DNA of 64,000 bases from a virus, in IMG/VR virus record IMGVR_UViG_3300009609_000001, positions 1 through 64,000 of that record; one strand, 5' to 3'. Numbering within the stretch: position 1 is the first letter of the stretch; the number at the start of each line of letters is the position of its first letter. The translations under genes were made by a program, and so were the position numbers. Positions 39,824 through 48,552 of this stretch are shown here, piece after piece. The notes below the pieces were generated by a model. That model worked only from the letters and a program-made list of their open reading frames with translations, had not been told where the DNA came from and did no database searches.

Positions 39824-40010
39824 CCTCGTCGTCATCCTCGCCCTCGGCCAGTTCGTCCAAATCTTCCGCCAGCGCGTACAGGTCATCCGTGATTCGGTCG
39901 CACTCGTTCTCCTCGTCGTCGCTCATGTGCCGGCGTGTTTCTGCGCTCTGTAGATCGAACGCCACGGATCGAAGCGCTCCAGCAGCAGACGTGATCTTTT
40001 GGTTTTTCAT
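39810..40010 (-). CDS. Acidic-tail small protein, 66 aa
   Basis: MKNQKITSAAGALRSVAFDL, SAETRRHMSDDEENECDRIT and a polyacidic end (GEDDDEDDEE). The start overlaps the TGA of a 12-codon leader frame (40007-40045). DNA-mimic or host-factor binding is possible, but unproven. Confidence 0.66.
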   Translation of the reverse strand: MKNQKITSAAGALRSVAFDLQSAETRRHMSDDEENECDRITDDLYALAEDLDELAEGEDDDEDDEE

Positions 40011-40045
40011 TCGGTTATCGCCTCCCCGGTTTCACAGTCGAACAT

Positions 40046-40333
40046 CTATCGTCCCTCCGTAATCGCACGCGGTTCATCGTCAATCCAAATGTCAATCGGC
40101 AAGCCGCGCTGCTTCATATGCCAGTCCTTCGCGGCCAGGCTGGTGAAGTGAATCGGCACCGGCACCTTGCATTCTTCGTAGTTCTCTGCGGTCGGTCGCC
40201 GGCAGGAGACGCACAAGACAAGATGCCCTCGAGCGCGGGCCAGCGCGATGAAGGCGTCCCATAGCTCGGAATCGGCTGTGTATGTGCCGTCGTAATCGAG
40301 CGCGATGCGCAGGCGCTTGGCTGGTTCGGTCAT
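40046..40333 (-). CDS. HAD-like phosphatase domain protein, 95 aa
   Basis: The start (40333) overlaps the previous stop. RLRIALDYDGTYTADSELWD supplies the DxDGT motif I and PIDIWIDDEPRAI a later acidic motif of a small HAD-fold phosphatase, as in other phage HAD-like proteins. The ~95-aa size means it lacks a cap domain. Substrate unknown. Confidence 0.78.
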   Translation of the reverse strand: MTEPAKRLRIALDYDGTYTADSELWDAFIALARARGHLVLCVSCRRPTAENYEECKVPVPIHFTSLAAKDWHMKQRGLPIDIWIDDEPRAITEGR

Positions 40334-40539
40334 TTCCTGCCGTCGCTTTCTTTTATGGTCGTCGCACCGTGCTCGCGGAGAAACGATTCCGCCTCTTGCT
40401 GCGAGCCGCAGTCGATATGCAAGCCTTTGGTTTGAACCATGTCCACGCACCACAGGCCGTGTAATCCGATGTAGGCGCGGCCCACGTAGACGCCGCGCGC
40501 ATCGAATGCGGTTAGTTCGGTGATGATCGGTTCAGTCAT
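40330..40539 (-). CDS. Hypothetical protein, 69 aa
   Basis: MTEPIITELTAFDARGVYVG, GLHGLWCVDMVQTKGLHIDC and a C-terminal QEAESFLREHGATTIKES. Compact alpha/beta. Coupled to both neighbours. Function unknown. Confidence 0.66.
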   Translation of the reverse strand: MTEPIITELTAFDARGVYVGRAYIGLHGLWCVDMVQTKGLHIDCGSQQEAESFLREHGATTIKESDGRK

Positions 40540-41132
40540 TGGATTCCCTTCTCTTTCAGCAGCCCCGACAACTCGCGGGCTTGTTCCAGAGCGGCGATGC
40601 GGGATTCTGCGGCCTGCAACGCGAGAATCACCCGCTCGTCAAGCGGCATCATGCGACCATCGACGATTGGACCAACACCACGCGAGCGGCAGGTGTCTGC
40701 GATGTTCGCCAGCGTGTTGCCGGCATTGCCGGAGTTGTCCATTTCGAACTGAATATCCTTTCGCAGCCTCTCGATTTCGCAAGCTAGGCACGGCTTTCCG
40801 GCCTGCTTGTCGCGATGGTCCGGGCAGAGATTGTTGGCGAGTGAGTTCCGACACTTCAGGGTCAGCCGCTTGTTTTCTTTTTCGACGGCTTCAAGCGATG
40901 TACGCTCCACCAGCACGTACTTATTTGGGTCAATCGGTTTGCCGCGAACAGACTGAATTGCCTTCTTCGTATAGTCGCTCAGACCAACACATCCGGGATC
41001 GCAAATCACGCTTTGCAGCACGTCACGTAGCCGCTCAATCTCCTGCGCCTCCAAGCCGTCGGGTGAAGGCGCCGCCGTCGCTACGGGCGGGGTGGTGTTG
41101 GGCGGGGTCAGGGCGGGTAGGGTTTGGGTCAT
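40536..41132 (-). CDS. Coiled-coil/Cys protein, 198 aa
   Basis: ATG at 41132 in the ATGA overlap with the DnaB-N gene. Pro-rich start MTQTLPALTPPNTTPPVATA, then helix EIERLRDVLQSVICDPGCVG and LSLANNLCPDHRDK-like Cys/His (CPDHRDKQAGKPCLACEIER). C-terminal helix ILALQAAESRIAALEQAREL. Function unknown. Confidence 0.7.
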   Translation of the reverse strand: MTQTLPALTPPNTTPPVATAAPSPDGLEAQEIERLRDVLQSVICDPGCVGLSDYTKKAIQSVRGKPIDPNKYVLVERTSLEAVEKENKRLTLKCRNSLANNLCPDHRDKQAGKPCLACEIERLRKDIQFEMDNSGNAGNTLANIADTCRSRGVGPIVDGRMMPLDERVILALQAAESRIAALEQARELSGLLKEKGIQ

Positions 41133-41764
41133 TTGATCCTCAAGGGTTCTATCTTTCGCAGTTGCTCGATGCGCTTCGTCGCGAGCGTCAAGAGCGTTTC
41201 TTCCGTGGCTTCCGGTTTGCAACTCGTTTCCGCAATCTCATCAGCCACGGAACGCCAAGCCCGCAACAGCCGGTGCTTTCTCAGGCAGCCGGCGTAGTAT
41301 CCCATGTGCGTACTGACGCATGCGCACGGCCTGAGGATTCCTTCCAGCCAGTCGATTGCGTCGCGCCCGCTCTCGAATCCGCCGGCCGATGCGATCTTCT
41401 TCCACCAGCCGGATTCCTTGAGCCAGTCCCGGAACGCCGCTGGTACGTGCGCTGGTATCGCTTTTTCCTTGGCTTCGATCAGTGCCGCAAACAGCATCGC
41501 ATGCTCCTCCAGAAAGAAGTCTCTCCGCGTCAGTTTCCAAGCAGCGTCGATATCCTTTGACTCCCAGAACACCAGCAGGTTCGCCAGTAACTCCCGCTCC
41601 ATGTCCGTGTCACAAGGCGTTCGTTTCTCCAGCAGTTTCCGATGCCGCCGCTGTTGCTCAATCGCCTGAAAGAACTTGAGCCGTTTGAGTTCGATCTTCT
41701 CCCAGGCTGCTTGGGCTTCCGGGTCGGCAAAGGTTGGTGTTGGGTTTGGCTTCGTTGCTTCCAT
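41129..41764 (-). CDS. DnaB N-domain-like protein, 211 aa
   Basis: After ~50 residues the segment ERELLANLLVFWESKDIDAA, KLTRRDFFLEEHAMLFAALI and EKAIPAHVPAAFRDWL resembles the N-terminal helical domain of replicative DnaB helicases. No ATPase domain follows, so this may be a helicase loader or a detached N domain. It lies between a 228-base gap and the coiled-coil gene. Confidence 0.64.
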   Translation of the reverse strand: MEATKPNPTPTFADPEAQAAWEKIELKRLKFFQAIEQQRRHRKLLEKRTPCDTDMERELLANLLVFWESKDIDAAWKLTRRDFFLEEHAMLFAALIEAKEKAIPAHVPAAFRDWLKESGWWKKIASAGGFESGRDAIDWLEGILRPCACVSTHMGYYAGCLRKHRLLRAWRSVADEIAETSCKPEATEETLLTLATKRIEQLRKIEPLRIK

Positions 41765-41992
41765 TCTTCACCAACCAACGGAAACTCAGGCGCGCACCAC
41801 CACTAGCAAATACGTCTCCAGTAGCAGGTGTGCAAAACGCTCTTTGTGGTGATTTCAGCGGATCGTCGAAACGTATCCGCCGCGGAGTTCGCCCACCGGG
41901 TAGGGCAGCTTCCGTCCACGCCTGGCACAGCGCTATCCGCGTTACCGCCAACAGAGCGGCTATAATCCGGCGCACGGAAGGCCGGAATCCAC
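41765..41992 (-). other. 228-base gap beside HNH gene, no convincing gene
   Basis: Lies between the DnaB-N gene start and the HNH stop. A plus-strand TATAAT (41961-41966) has no -35 nor plus-strand gene. A minus-strand frame reads RRIRFDDPLKSPQRAFCT, but it has no start and overlaps the next gene. I see no conserved intron core. It could be leftover DNA from HNH insertion. Confidence 0.4.
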
Positions 41993-42730
41993 TTAGGAAT
42001 TGGCCTCCACCTGCTTGGCTCGACTTCGCTTGTAACAGCGATTGCAAAGCCCTTTCCTGGTAGGTTTAGTTGGGATTCCACATGACGAGCACGGCGCCGC
42101 CGCCTTTGTTGGGCGCGGCGGTGCATCCATCAGCAATGCCATCGACGGGTCCACCCCGGCATAAATCCTCTTTTGCGTGCTGCTATACGACTTCCCGAGT
42201 TCTTTGCACCACGACTTTAGGCTTTGCTCTCGTCCGCCAATAACAATCCTTATCGTTCGGCGAGTGTTGTTTGACTGCTCAGCCGTGGTCGCCCACCTGC
42301 AATTTCCAGGCTCGTAATTGCCGTCGTTATTTACCCTCTCGATTGAGTGTCGTTCTGATGGGCGATTGCCCATGTCAGCAAGGAAGTTGGCAAACGAGTG
42401 CCGCCAGCGGTCGCAAACACTGATGCCGCGGCCGCCGTATCGATCGTATCCCTTGATGTTCTTTTTCTCACATCGCGCAATCATGCCAACCCAGACATGG
42501 TATTCAGGAGACTTAGAACGCCCATGCGTTCTGGTGCGCCCGCCAGAAATTTCGTTTCTTAGGCATCCGCAGCTCTTCTGCTGGCCAGAAACCATGTCCT
42601 CTCCACGAAATTCTCCTACAGTCCCGCAGGAGCAACGACAGATCCACCACGCCTTGCTTTTTCTCGTTTCGGCGTATCGAACTACCGTAAGCCGCCCGAA
42701 TGTTTTTCCAGTGTGATCGATGCGCTTCAT
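41993..42730 (-). CDS. HNH homing-type endonuclease, 245 aa
   Basis: Same family as 17892-18566: GKTFGRLTVV, CRCSCGTVGEF, KSCGC, SPEYHVWVGMIARC, YGGRGISVCDRWR and HNH core HSIERVNNDGNYEPGNCRWA, with a longer C terminus ending in a zinc knuckle (CSSCGIPTKPTRKGLCNRCY). Starts in TAATG overlap with 42730-43113. Probably a selfish gene inserted before the DnaB-N gene. Confidence 0.92.
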   Translation of the reverse strand: MKRIDHTGKTFGRLTVVRYAETRKSKAWWICRCSCGTVGEFRGEDMVSGQQKSCGCLRNEISGGRTRTHGRSKSPEYHVWVGMIARCEKKNIKGYDRYGGRGISVCDRWRHSFANFLADMGNRPSERHSIERVNNDGNYEPGNCRWATTAEQSNNTRRTIRIVIGGREQSLKSWCKELGKSYSSTQKRIYAGVDPSMALLMDAPPRPTKAAAPCSSCGIPTKPTRKGLCNRCYKRSRAKQVEANS

Positions 42731-43113
42731 TAGTTGCCTCTTACGGAGTTAAGCAATTGCACCCAGGCATGGACTTCTCCCCACGAAATGGCGCCTTGCT
42801 CCCTGTGCCTCAATTTGTTGATCGTGTTCAAGTCGAATAGCTCGCGATCTTCGATGAACTTTATTGCACACTGCACCACGGCTGGCAGCCAAGACAGAAT
42901 AGAGTCGTGGCACTGCCGACACGTCACCAGAAAGTTTTCCTTACAGCACCACTCGCTAGACTTTGACCTCCTCGCAATCTCGTGAATGTCGAGAGTCCGT
43001 TTCTCGCGGCAGACGTGGCAGCGGTCGAAAGCCGCTCCCCACTCCGCGCGTTCCCTGAGCGCATCGGCGCTGGGATATGTCGGGCGGCGGCGGACAAGGG
43101 CACTTCGTTTCAT
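42730..43113 (-). CDS. HNH nuclease-like protein, 127 aa
   Basis: The ATG at 43113 (GGAA 4 bases upstream) is chosen; the frame is open to 43236 but overlaps the helicase end. Key motif: FDRCHVCREKRTLDIHEIAR then ENFLVTCRQCHDSIL, giving CxxC...H...CxxCH, an HNH-like zinc fold. It may be a phage HNH of packaging or recombination type, not clearly a homing enzyme. Confidence 0.74.
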   Translation of the reverse strand: MKRSALVRRRPTYPSADALRERAEWGAAFDRCHVCREKRTLDIHEIARRSKSSEWCCKENFLVTCRQCHDSILSWLPAVVQCAIKFIEDRELFDLNTINKLRHREQGAISWGEVHAWVQLLNSVRGN

Positions 43114-43186
43114 GTCTTCCAGCACTCGCCGAACTGTTGCGACCACAGCCGGCGGGTTTCCAGGGCGGAGGATGAGGGGTACTTTT

Positions 43187-45427
43187 TCAAAAGATGTTCT
43201 TTCGCTTCTCGCGGCCCTTTGCGCAAATCTCGACATACTCTTCGTTGTTGAGGTATCCTGCCTGGCGACTGGCTTTGACCGCGTTCACCAGCACGTCCAG
43301 AGCATCATTGGTTTCCGCCTTGCCGATATCCGACAACAGCGCTTTGGCCACTTCGCGGAACGGCTGCGGGACTGGCTTGCCTTGCTTCACCAAATCAAAA
43401 GCGTTCTTGACCTCGATAGGCGTCATGTCGCGAGCATCGACGCCCGATCGACATAGCGCCCGAAGTTGATTAGGGGTCGGCCCGGATTTCTTCCAACACT
43501 CCCCTGGAATGCGGTTTGTGTGGGCAACCTCTTCCCGGCTCAGCCCCTCTTCTTTCAACTGGCCGATCATTCGTCCGGCCTGGCGCTTGGTTGGTTCCCA
43601 GCCGGTGAAGTCCATCCCCAGCATGTGCAAGAACTTGATTTGCCCTTCGGTCGCCATCGACGGGTCGCGCTGTTCATAATTCGCGGTCCCTACTTCGTGC
43701 GTGGAATACTTCACATCGGCGTCAAGTTTCGCCCGCCTCTCGGCTTCCTCGATTCTCTTTTGACGCTCCGCCTCTCTCGCCAGCCTCAGCCGTTCTTTCT
43801 CTTCTGCGTCCTCTCGCTTGGCTTGCTCGATAGCCGCCTCTGGATCGTCAACTCCGCCAGTCAAGGCAATCTGTTCTGCGCGGGCGACGATTTCATCCGG
43901 CAAGCCATCGGCATAGATTTGCACCGTTGATGCGCAGTCTGCCAGGCCAGTCACGCCCACCAGATCGATGATCAGGCAGTTGGCCTTTTCACTCTTGGCG
44001 ATCGCCGCCAATCTCTCTTCCGGGGTGTCGAGTCCATTGATGCAGTTGCGCAGCGGCCGGCTGCCGCGCCCCTTCATTTGCTCGGCCAGAGATGAGGCTG
44101 CTTTACTGACGGGCCGGAAGATCGTCACGCAAGCGATATCAGGATCGTTGTAGCCCTCGCGACATAGGCCACATACTGAAAGGAATTGGAACTTGTCGCC
44201 CTTGTGGTCGCGGTAGACAAATCGCCTGGACTGCTCCGGGATCTCCCCGTGCAGGCAATGGGCTTGTATTCCTAATTTCGTGACGTTCTCTTTCTTGAGG
44301 AAGTCGCCGCACTCTTTGCACTTGGCCCCGTCGCCAACCAGAAGGGTTGGATACCATCGCTTGCTCGCGCATGATGGGCATTCAACCTCACTGCGGGCGT
44401 TGATGTAATCCGCGACGTTCTGCGCCATCGCCACCGACGGAGAGAATACCAGCGTCTTGCGGTCGCCAACCATGTCGAGCATCGGCTCGCACAACTTGGC
44501 CAACTGACCCTCGATGGCGCAGGCAACCTCCCTGTCCCACTTGCTTTGATCGGTCCCGCATTCATCTTTCAATCGGCGGAAGTCCAGCGACTCGACTTGT
44601 ACGAATCGCTGGAGATACGGTACGGCATAGCCGGCTTTGACCGCGCGGGTGAAAGGGTAATCGAGAGAGATTCCAGGAAAGAGTTTGTAGCCGATGTTTA
44701 CATTGTCGCGCCGCTTCGGGGTAGCGGTCACACCGGATCGTCTGGATTGCGGATTCTGCTCAAACCATTCAACGATGTGCCCGACCGACTTCATCCCCAT
44801 ACTGAATTTATGCGCCTCGTCGCAGGCCAGCAGCCAGTTGTCCCGCCAGTCGAATTTGTACAGCCGCGAGACCCGCTTCATCTTGTGGTCGCAGCGGTAG
44901 TCTGAATTGTGCTCCGCGATGCCGTCTGCGATTTCTTGTAAATCTCCTTCCGCTTGCAGGGCAGCAATCACGCGCCGGGCCGCGGCCTTGGTCAGCAGCC
45001 CGATTTCATTCAACCCGAACTTGCGAAGCTCTTCCCGCTGTTCTTCCGTGGCGAGTTCGTGCGTCATCAGGCTTTGCCGACTGGCAATCACGATCTGCGG
45101 AATGAAGCCGGGCTTGATTTCCTGAGACGCCATTTCGATCTCAAGCGTGAAGTCCGACCCCAGAACGTCCTCTACTTCCTGCGCGAACTGGCGGACCAAC
45201 TCTTGTTCGTAACTCAGAACCATGCACCGATAATTCGGCCCGCGTTCCAGCCAACGCTTGAACTTCAAGCAGGTCATAATCGTTTTGCCGGCCCCCGTAA
45301 AAGCTCGTGTGAGCGTCCCGATGGTCCCGGAGTCCCATAGGTCAAAGGACTTATTTACGTCCTCGACCTGATAGTCTCGCGGAACGATCCCGCTGGCGAT
45401 GGCTTCCGCGCCGAAGAGTCCCATCAT
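43187..45427 (-). CDS. SF2 DEAD/H-type helicase, 746 aa
   Basis: Walker A TGAGKT (44-49), DEAH (203-206), SGVTATPK (motif III, ~231-238) and C-terminal helicase motifs including QMKGRGSRPL. A zinc insert CPSCASKRWYP...CKECG lies between the RecA domains. After a coiled coil (EEKERLRLAREAERQKRI) a C-terminal module ATEGQIKFLHMLGMDFTG is present, as in phage replication helicases. It probably unwinds DNA in replication or recombination. ATGA start with the ParB-like gene. Confidence 0.9.
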   Translation of the reverse strand: MMGLFGAEAIASGIVPRDYQVEDVNKSFDLWDSGTIGTLTRAFTGAGKTIMTCLKFKRWLERGPNYRCMVLSYEQELVRQFAQEVEDVLGSDFTLEIEMASQEIKPGFIPQIVIASRQSLMTHELATEEQREELRKFGLNEIGLLTKAAARRVIAALQAEGDLQEIADGIAEHNSDYRCDHKMKRVSRLYKFDWRDNWLLACDEAHKFSMGMKSVGHIVEWFEQNPQSRRSGVTATPKRRDNVNIGYKLFPGISLDYPFTRAVKAGYAVPYLQRFVQVESLDFRRLKDECGTDQSKWDREVACAIEGQLAKLCEPMLDMVGDRKTLVFSPSVAMAQNVADYINARSEVECPSCASKRWYPTLLVGDGAKCKECGDFLKKENVTKLGIQAHCLHGEIPEQSRRFVYRDHKGDKFQFLSVCGLCREGYNDPDIACVTIFRPVSKAASSLAEQMKGRGSRPLRNCINGLDTPEERLAAIAKSEKANCLIIDLVGVTGLADCASTVQIYADGLPDEIVARAEQIALTGGVDDPEAAIEQAKREDAEEKERLRLAREAERQKRIEEAERRAKLDADVKYSTHEVGTANYEQRDPSMATEGQIKFLHMLGMDFTGWEPTKRQAGRMIGQLKEEGLSREEVAHTNRIPGECWKKSGPTPNQLRALCRSGVDARDMTPIEVKNAFDLVKQGKPVPQPFREVAKALLSDIGKAETNDALDVLVNAVKASRQAGYLNNEEYVEICAKGREKRKNIF

Positions 45428-46407
45428 GTCTTTACCCCCGCGACCTGATCGGCCTTGTACTTGGGCAGGTAGCCGAGTTCGCTACAGTACGCGCAGGCAT
45501 CGCCCTTGCTGTTGACCCCATCCTCGCAAGCCGGACAGAGAACCGAACGCGCCGAACGAAGGGTTGCGCAGCCGGCCTTGACCGATGCCAGCGATGAACC
45601 AATCCGGCCGTCCGCGCTGGTCCAGTGCGTATGGGGTACGTTGTCCTCAAAGAACTTCGTCAGAGACCGGCAGAACGACTCGATCAGCTTGTTGTCGGCC
45701 TCCATCTTCGAGACCGTGGAAGGCTCATCCTCCGGTTCGTTTTCTTCGTCCAGGTCCGCTTTGGCGATGGATTCCTTAATGGCCTTGCCGACGCTCTTAG
45801 CGGCTCCGCTTGTGATTTTTTTTGCGGCGGCCTTTCGTTTCTTTGCCGGGAGACTGGCGAGGGCTGCTAGGTCTTTAGCTGTCGCCTTCACTTCTCCAGA
45901 CAAAACCGCGATCTTGATTTCCTCGCCGGCTGCTTCAGCGGCGGCGTCAACTGCTTTCGCGAACGCTGTATTGTTGTGAACTGTCCTTTCCGAAATACCC
46001 TCTTTTTCCGCGATTTTTGCGGCAGTCGAGCATTCTGCAACGGTTGCAGAATGCTTCCCGCCGATTGGCTTTTTCGGTGCTTCGCGGTACTTCTTCCCAA
46101 TCAAGTAACGCCGCTGCTCCTCCGTTACATTCCGCTTGCTCAATTGATGGTCGATGATCCAATTGTGAGCGGACTGCCGATCCTCAAATGTTATCTTCAC
46201 AGGCGCGGGCATTTTCAATTCTGGATGCCGCGCCTTGATGGCATAGCGACGATGCCCGTCCAGAAGCGTGTTGTGGTGATTGGCCCAAACAACGAGCGGT
46301 TCAAAGATTGCGCCGTCGGAGAGAATCTGCGATTCAAGCTCGCCAGAATCTTCGTTTGGTACGGATGGAATGAGGGCCGAGAATTCCGGGTCTATCTTGA
46401 TCTTCAT
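45424..46407 (-). CDS. ParB-like domain protein with zinc ribbon, 327 aa
   Basis: The N-terminal ParB-type motif TLLDGHRRYAIKA (residues ~48-60) is followed by HNWIIDHQLSKRNVTEEQRR. A HTH segment (AAKIAEKEGISERTVHNNTA), Lys/Ala-rich middle and C-terminal CPACEDGVNSKGDACAYC follow. Such phage proteins act in DNA binding or modification rather than partition. ATG at 46407 after GGGAGTGG. Confidence 0.8.
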   Translation of the reverse strand: MKIKIDPEFSALIPSVPNEDSGELESQILSDGAIFEPLVVWANHHNTLLDGHRRYAIKARHPELKMPAPVKITFEDRQSAHNWIIDHQLSKRNVTEEQRRYLIGKKYREAPKKPIGGKHSATVAECSTAAKIAEKEGISERTVHNNTAFAKAVDAAAEAAGEEIKIAVLSGEVKATAKDLAALASLPAKKRKAAAKKITSGAAKSVGKAIKESIAKADLDEENEPEDEPSTVSKMEADNKLIESFCRSLTKFFEDNVPHTHWTSADGRIGSSLASVKAGCATLRSARSVLCPACEDGVNSKGDACAYCSELGYLPKYKADQVAGVKT

Positions 46408-46487
46408 CGTCGACCACTCCCTTCGCCACGATCCCTTCGTGTCCGATCCATCGCCCCGGCTACGGCGCCAGGGCTGTCCAAAACGCC

Positions 46488-46751
46488 TCAAACCTCCCCC
46501 GAATCCACTCCCAGCGCCCCGTAGAACAAATCCGTCGAGATGTGCTCCGGTACTTTCAGGTCCAGTCGAATTGCGCCGCGAATGACCGGGTTCACAATGC
46601 CATCCTCTGCCGCCAACTTGATCGCTTTCTTCTCCGCCGTCGCAAAGCCGCGGGCCTCGATCACGTAGCGAGCGACAATGGGAACGTCCATAATGCGACG
46701 CTCGTTAGTTCGCGAGCCGATCATTACTTCAATGCGTTTGGTCCGTTTCAT
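46488..46751 (-). CDS. Hypothetical protein, 87 aa
   Basis: MKRTKRIEVMIGSRTNERRI, then DVPIVARYVIEARGFATAEK and VIRGAIRLDLKVPEHIST. Beta-rich small protein. 4-base overlap upstream; 80-base gap to the ParB-like start. Function unknown. Confidence 0.66.
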   Translation of the reverse strand: MKRTKRIEVMIGSRTNERRIMDVPIVARYVIEARGFATAEKKAIKLAAEDGIVNPVIRGAIRLDLKVPEHISTDLFYGALGVDSGEV

Positions 46752-47209
46752 TTCAATTTCCCCAACCCCACCAGCCGCTTCTCGATCGCCAACAACAGGT
46801 CCATGCCCAGCAGTTCCCAGCCTTGGCAGTAGTCCCAATGGACGCCCCTGACGTTGGCAATCCGTTCCGCCAACTGATGCAGCGGCGTGGCCTCGTGCTC
46901 AGCTTGCGCCAGCTCTTCGGCTTCGCGTTCGGCGGCCTCTTGCTGCTCTTTGGCGAGCCGCGCCGCTTCGGCGTCCGCGAGGTGCTTGTCGATAGTGGCG
47001 GGGTCGGTGCTGACGATGTAGTTATCGAAGCCGACTTGTTTGCCGGTGGCTCGCGTGAACAGATCGGTGCCACCATCCGTATGTTTGGCTAACAAATTGT
47101 TCGACGTACTCCAATGCCGTAGCAATTCGATGACTTCCCACACGTCGCCTTTCGAGTCCAGGAACCGCGTGCCCACGGGCAAGTCGTATTTGGGTGGTTT
47201 GGTGGTCAT
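46748..47209 (-). CDS. Hypothetical protein, 153 aa
   Basis: ATG at 47209. MTTKPPKYDLPVGTRFLDSK, a YIVSTDPATIDKHLADAEAA segment and a coiled-coil-like Glu/Ala helix (RLAKEQQEAAEREAEELAQA). Soluble. Function unknown. Confidence 0.68.
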   Translation of the reverse strand: MTTKPPKYDLPVGTRFLDSKGDVWEVIELLRHWSTSNNLLAKHTDGGTDLFTRATGKQVGFDNYIVSTDPATIDKHLADAEAARLAKEQQEAAEREAEELAQAEHEATPLHQLAERIANVRGVHWDYCQGWELLGMDLLLAIEKRLVGLGKLK

Positions 47210-47211
47210 GT

Positions 47212-47499
47212 TCAACTTCTCAAAGCGTTGTCGAGCCGCCCAATCAGCGTGAGCTTCGCGGCCACGTATCGCGGATTTGTCGGCGCGTCCTCAAATCCTT
47301 CGGGTAGTTGCTCGACAAGTTGATTGCGCCACAACTGGACAATCTCCCGAAGCTCCCGCAACTTCTCGCGCAGTGCCGCAATCTCGCCCTCGAAGTCCCT
47401 GCCAAGAATCGCGGCTTCAATCTGCGACCAATGCTTGTGCGTTCGCGCGCATTCCTCGGTCAGCCAACCGGGATTGGGCTTGAAAACTTCAACTTGCAT
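47212..47499 (-). CDS. Helical protein, 95 aa
   Basis: MQVEVFKPNPGWLTEECART, then a heptad-like helix (AALREKLRELREIVQLWRNQ) and TNPRYVAAKLTLIGRL. No motif known. Spaced 2 and 6 bases from neighbours. Confidence 0.66.
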   Translation of the reverse strand: MQVEVFKPNPGWLTEECARTHKHWSQIEAAILGRDFEGEIAALREKLRELREIVQLWRNQLVEQLPEGFEDAPTNPRYVAAKLTLIGRLDNALRS

Positions 47500-47505
47500 T
47501 GATTG

Positions 47506-47730
47506 TTACTCCCCGTGGATCGCTTCCGACGCCAACTCCGTCGCCTCAATCGCCTCTTTGAGCTGCGTCTCAAGTCGCTCGCGGATGTTCGCTGGGAACG
47601 CATCCGGCAGGGCTTCCAGGACGGTTTGCACGTTGCCAACCGCCATACGGCACTCGCTTAGCGCATGCACGACGCACGCGATCCTCGCCTGTAGGCTCTT
47701 GCTCTCCGGGAACTCGTGTCGCTTTGCCAT
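47506..47730 (-). CDS. Hypothetical helical protein, 74 aa
   Basis: MAKRHEFPESKSLQARIACV, VLEALPDAFPANIRERLETQ and LKEAIEATELASEAI. Fully helical, probably dimeric. Function unknown. Confidence 0.66.
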   Translation of the reverse strand: MAKRHEFPESKSLQARIACVVHALSECRMAVGNVQTVLEALPDAFPANIRERLETQLKEAIEATELASEAIHGE

Positions 47731-47735
47731 GTTCG

Positions 47736-48014
47736 TTACTCCCCCGTGACGCTTGTGGCAGACTCGTTCTTTGCTTCAAAATGCGGGTCCACACCGAACT
47801 CTTCGCACAAGCGACATGCACTGGTGCTGCCCAGTCCGCAAAAGTATGCGACCTTGCCCCACGTCGAGCCGCAGAGAATTGGCGGGTCGTCCCCTGGCTT
47901 CCGGTTTCGATGAACCATTCTGGCGAGCGTCGAGACAACGCATCTGACGATTCGCCGCAGCCGCTCGTTGTCCCTGCGAAGTGAATCGATTTCGGCTTGT
48001 TCGTTTGCGATCAT
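47736..48014 (-). CDS. Leucine-rich coiled coil plus Cys segment, 92 aa
   Basis: MIANEQAEIDSLRRDNERLR, RRIVRCVVSTLARMVHR, then LCGSTWGKVAYFCGLGSTSA with CRLC. Resembles short regulatory or zinc-containing phage proteins. Function unknown. Confidence 0.66.
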   Translation of the reverse strand: MIANEQAEIDSLRRDNERLRRIVRCVVSTLARMVHRNRKPGDDPPILCGSTWGKVAYFCGLGSTSACRLCEEFGVDPHFEAKNESATSVTGE

Positions 48015-48075
48015 GTTCTCTGCCAGGCAATGGGGTGGGGGTTAAAGCCTCAACTCCGTTCCGTGTTTCTCGCGG

Positions 48076-48198
48076 CTACTTGCCCTTGCCGCCTTTAACC
48101 TTTTGCAACCAGCAGCCAATTAGGAATCCCACAAATCCACTAACTAGCGCGGCTGCAATCTCAGCTCGAATTAGTTGCTCAAGCGTGTAGTAGTTCAT
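48076..48198 (-). CDS. Membrane micro-protein, 40 aa
   Basis: ATG at 48198 (3 bases after previous stop), TAG at 48076. MNYYTLEQLIRAEIAAALVS, then FVGFLIGCWLQKVKGGKGK; one TM with a basic tail. No known homologue by eye. Confidence 0.6.
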   Translation of the reverse strand: MNYYTLEQLIRAEIAAALVSGFVGFLIGCWLQKVKGGKGK

Positions 48199-48201
48199 GG
48201 G

Positions 48202-48528
48202 CTAGCCCTCAAGCGAATAGACGGGCCAGTCCTCTACGCCTACGCCGTATTCGTTGAGCGCGTTTGCAATCTCAGATTCCATGCCTTCCAGGTCGCACCA
48301 GCGCACGTCGCACAGACCGGGGATTTCGACGATGTAATCCGAGTCGGCGTCGTCGGGGTATTCCTTCTTCGCGGTGGCCAAGAGCGCCTCAACGTCCGCC
48401 TTGGTGACGGTAGCTGGTGTGACCGTCTCAATGCGAGTCAAGACGCATACGCTCTTTCCGGCCACTTCGATAACCTGTCGAACCTTCTCGCCGGTGGTGG
48501 CAGTAAACGTCAGTTTCTTGCGTGCCAT
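48202..48528 (-). CDS. Hypothetical protein downstream of promoter, 108 aa
   Basis: MARKKLTFTATTGEKVRQVI, VLTRIETVTPATVTKADVEA and YIVEIPGLCDVRWCDLEGME. First gene after the promoter-operator 48553-48609, so likely an early or regulated gene. Function unknown. Confidence 0.68.
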   Translation of the reverse strand: MARKKLTFTATTGEKVRQVIEVAGKSVCVLTRIETVTPATVTKADVEALLATAKKEYPDDADSDYIVEIPGLCDVRWCDLEGMESEIANALNEYGVGVEDWPVYSLEG

Positions 48529-48552
48529 TGGATAGCTCCCAAGGTGGTGAAC

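Noticed and set aside
41961-41966. TATAAT on the plus strand in the 228-base gap.
   Set aside because: No -35 at the right distance and no plus-strand gene follows.
41765-41992. Possible group I intron next to the HNH gene.
   Set aside because: No recognisable P7/G-site core and no split gene on either side that would be rejoined.
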